A DNA stretch of 64,000 bases from Tridacna crocea. Its lineage: Eukaryota; Mollusca; Bivalvia; Cardiida; Cardiidae. This document shows positions 63,592 to 64,000 of the stretch, in pieces; position 1 is the first letter of the stretch, and each line of letters starts with the position of its first letter. The notes beneath the pieces were generated by a model that worked only from the letters and a program-made list of their open reading frames with translations, had not been told where the DNA came from and did no database searches. The stretch is from assembly GCA_943736015.1 (NCBI GenBank), contig OX031058.1, positions 1,999,001 through 2,063,000 on the forward strand. The letters are read 5' to 3'. The position numbers and the translations under genes are program-made.

Positions 63592-64000
63592 GTGGAAACT
63601 CTTTATCCATGACAGAGAAGGATACAGAAACTGTTAGAAATTGGCCAACAGCCAAAAATTCTAAAGATGTCGAACGATTTCTTGGGTTAGCTAATTACCA
63701 TAGAATGTTCGTAAAAGATTTTGCAGAGATCGCTCGTCCTCTGTACAAACTGACAGGGGGAAAAACCCTTTACATGGGGTGAAGAGCATCAGGGTGCTTT
63801 TGAAAAGTTAAAAGCAGTACTTACAAGTCCACCTGTTCTAGCCTCACCGAACGTCAATGATTCCTTCATTTTGGATGTGGATGCATCTCAGTTTTCCATA
63901 GGCGCTGAGTTGATTCAGTTGCAGAATGGGGTTCAGAAGGTGATTGCTTTTAGCAGTTTTTCTCTGACCCCTGAGCAACAGAATTATTGCACCACCCGGA
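63592..64000 (+). pseudogene. RT connection and RNase H start, element 2, cut by window
   Basis: In shifted frames: DVERFLGLANYHRMFVKDFA, LYKLTGG and then the RNase H start FILDVDASQFSIGAELIQLQ and VIAFSSFSLTPEQQN. A frame change lies at the ggggg/aaaa runs near 63,757. Confidence 0.8.

Larger units (their letters stand above)
58843..64000 (+). mobile_element. Ty3/gypsy-type retrotransposon, element 2 (right end outside window)
   Basis: A second, diverged member of the same lineage in the same direction: leader, HhH-gag (with an inserted DNA element), zinc knuckle, protease, RT and start of RNase H. No LTR or PBS of its own is visible on the left. The sequence joins the 3' LTR of element 1 directly at a leader segment homologous to about 50,548. 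It is inactive through frameshifts. Confidence 0.88.

Overview
The window looks like eukaryotic, probably molluscan (bivalve-type) nuclear DNA. It is AT-rich, has spliced genes with GT-AG introns, and is crowded with non-autonomous repeats that end in ACGG-type microsatellites or carry 145-166 bp tandem cores, a pattern typical of bivalve genomes. The species cannot be fixed from the sequence.

From 3.8 to 48.9 kb the minus strand carries one large split gene. I could chain nineteen exons with consistent splice phases (about 816 codons, both ends missing). They encode an extracellular region with three or more fibronectin-III-like modules, a transmembrane helix and a tyrosine kinase domain, so this is a receptor tyrosine kinase. 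Its introns hold about 35 near-complete copies and many fragments of a ~230 bp MITE. The MITE has TTAACCCTTTACC-type ends (TTAA target, piggyBac-like) and a long central palindrome. Other intronic content is several further hairpin MITE families, tandem-core elements (156, 166 and 145 bp periods), minisatellites and tRNA-like SINE heads.

From 49.9 kb to the right edge the sequence changes character: no MITE copies, and two related plus-strand Ty3/gypsy-type retrotransposons. Element 1 (49,932-58,842) has two LTRs, PBS, gag, protease, reverse transcriptase, RNase H, integrase and an additional third ORF. Element 2 (about 58.9 kb to the edge) is 5'-anomalous and cut by the window end. Both are decayed by stops and frameshifts. 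An 822-bp long-TIR DNA element with a 7-bp target duplication sits inside the gag of element 2.

The most unusual content is in these retrotransposons. (1) Gag starts with a ComEA-like helix-hairpin-helix domain in both copies. (2) The integrase of element 1 ends in a PHD finger. (3) Downstream of integrase lies a TatD-type metal-dependent nuclease ORF. (4) More than 30 short hairpins are scattered along the sense strand of gag, pol linkers, ORF3 and the 3' untranslated region. All have a C-TTNTA-G loop (mostly TTCTA or TTTTA), while their stems differ from one another but stay paired. The constant, strand-specific loop with covarying stems suggests a distributed RNA signal, possibly for packaging, and is the best candidate here for an undescribed system.
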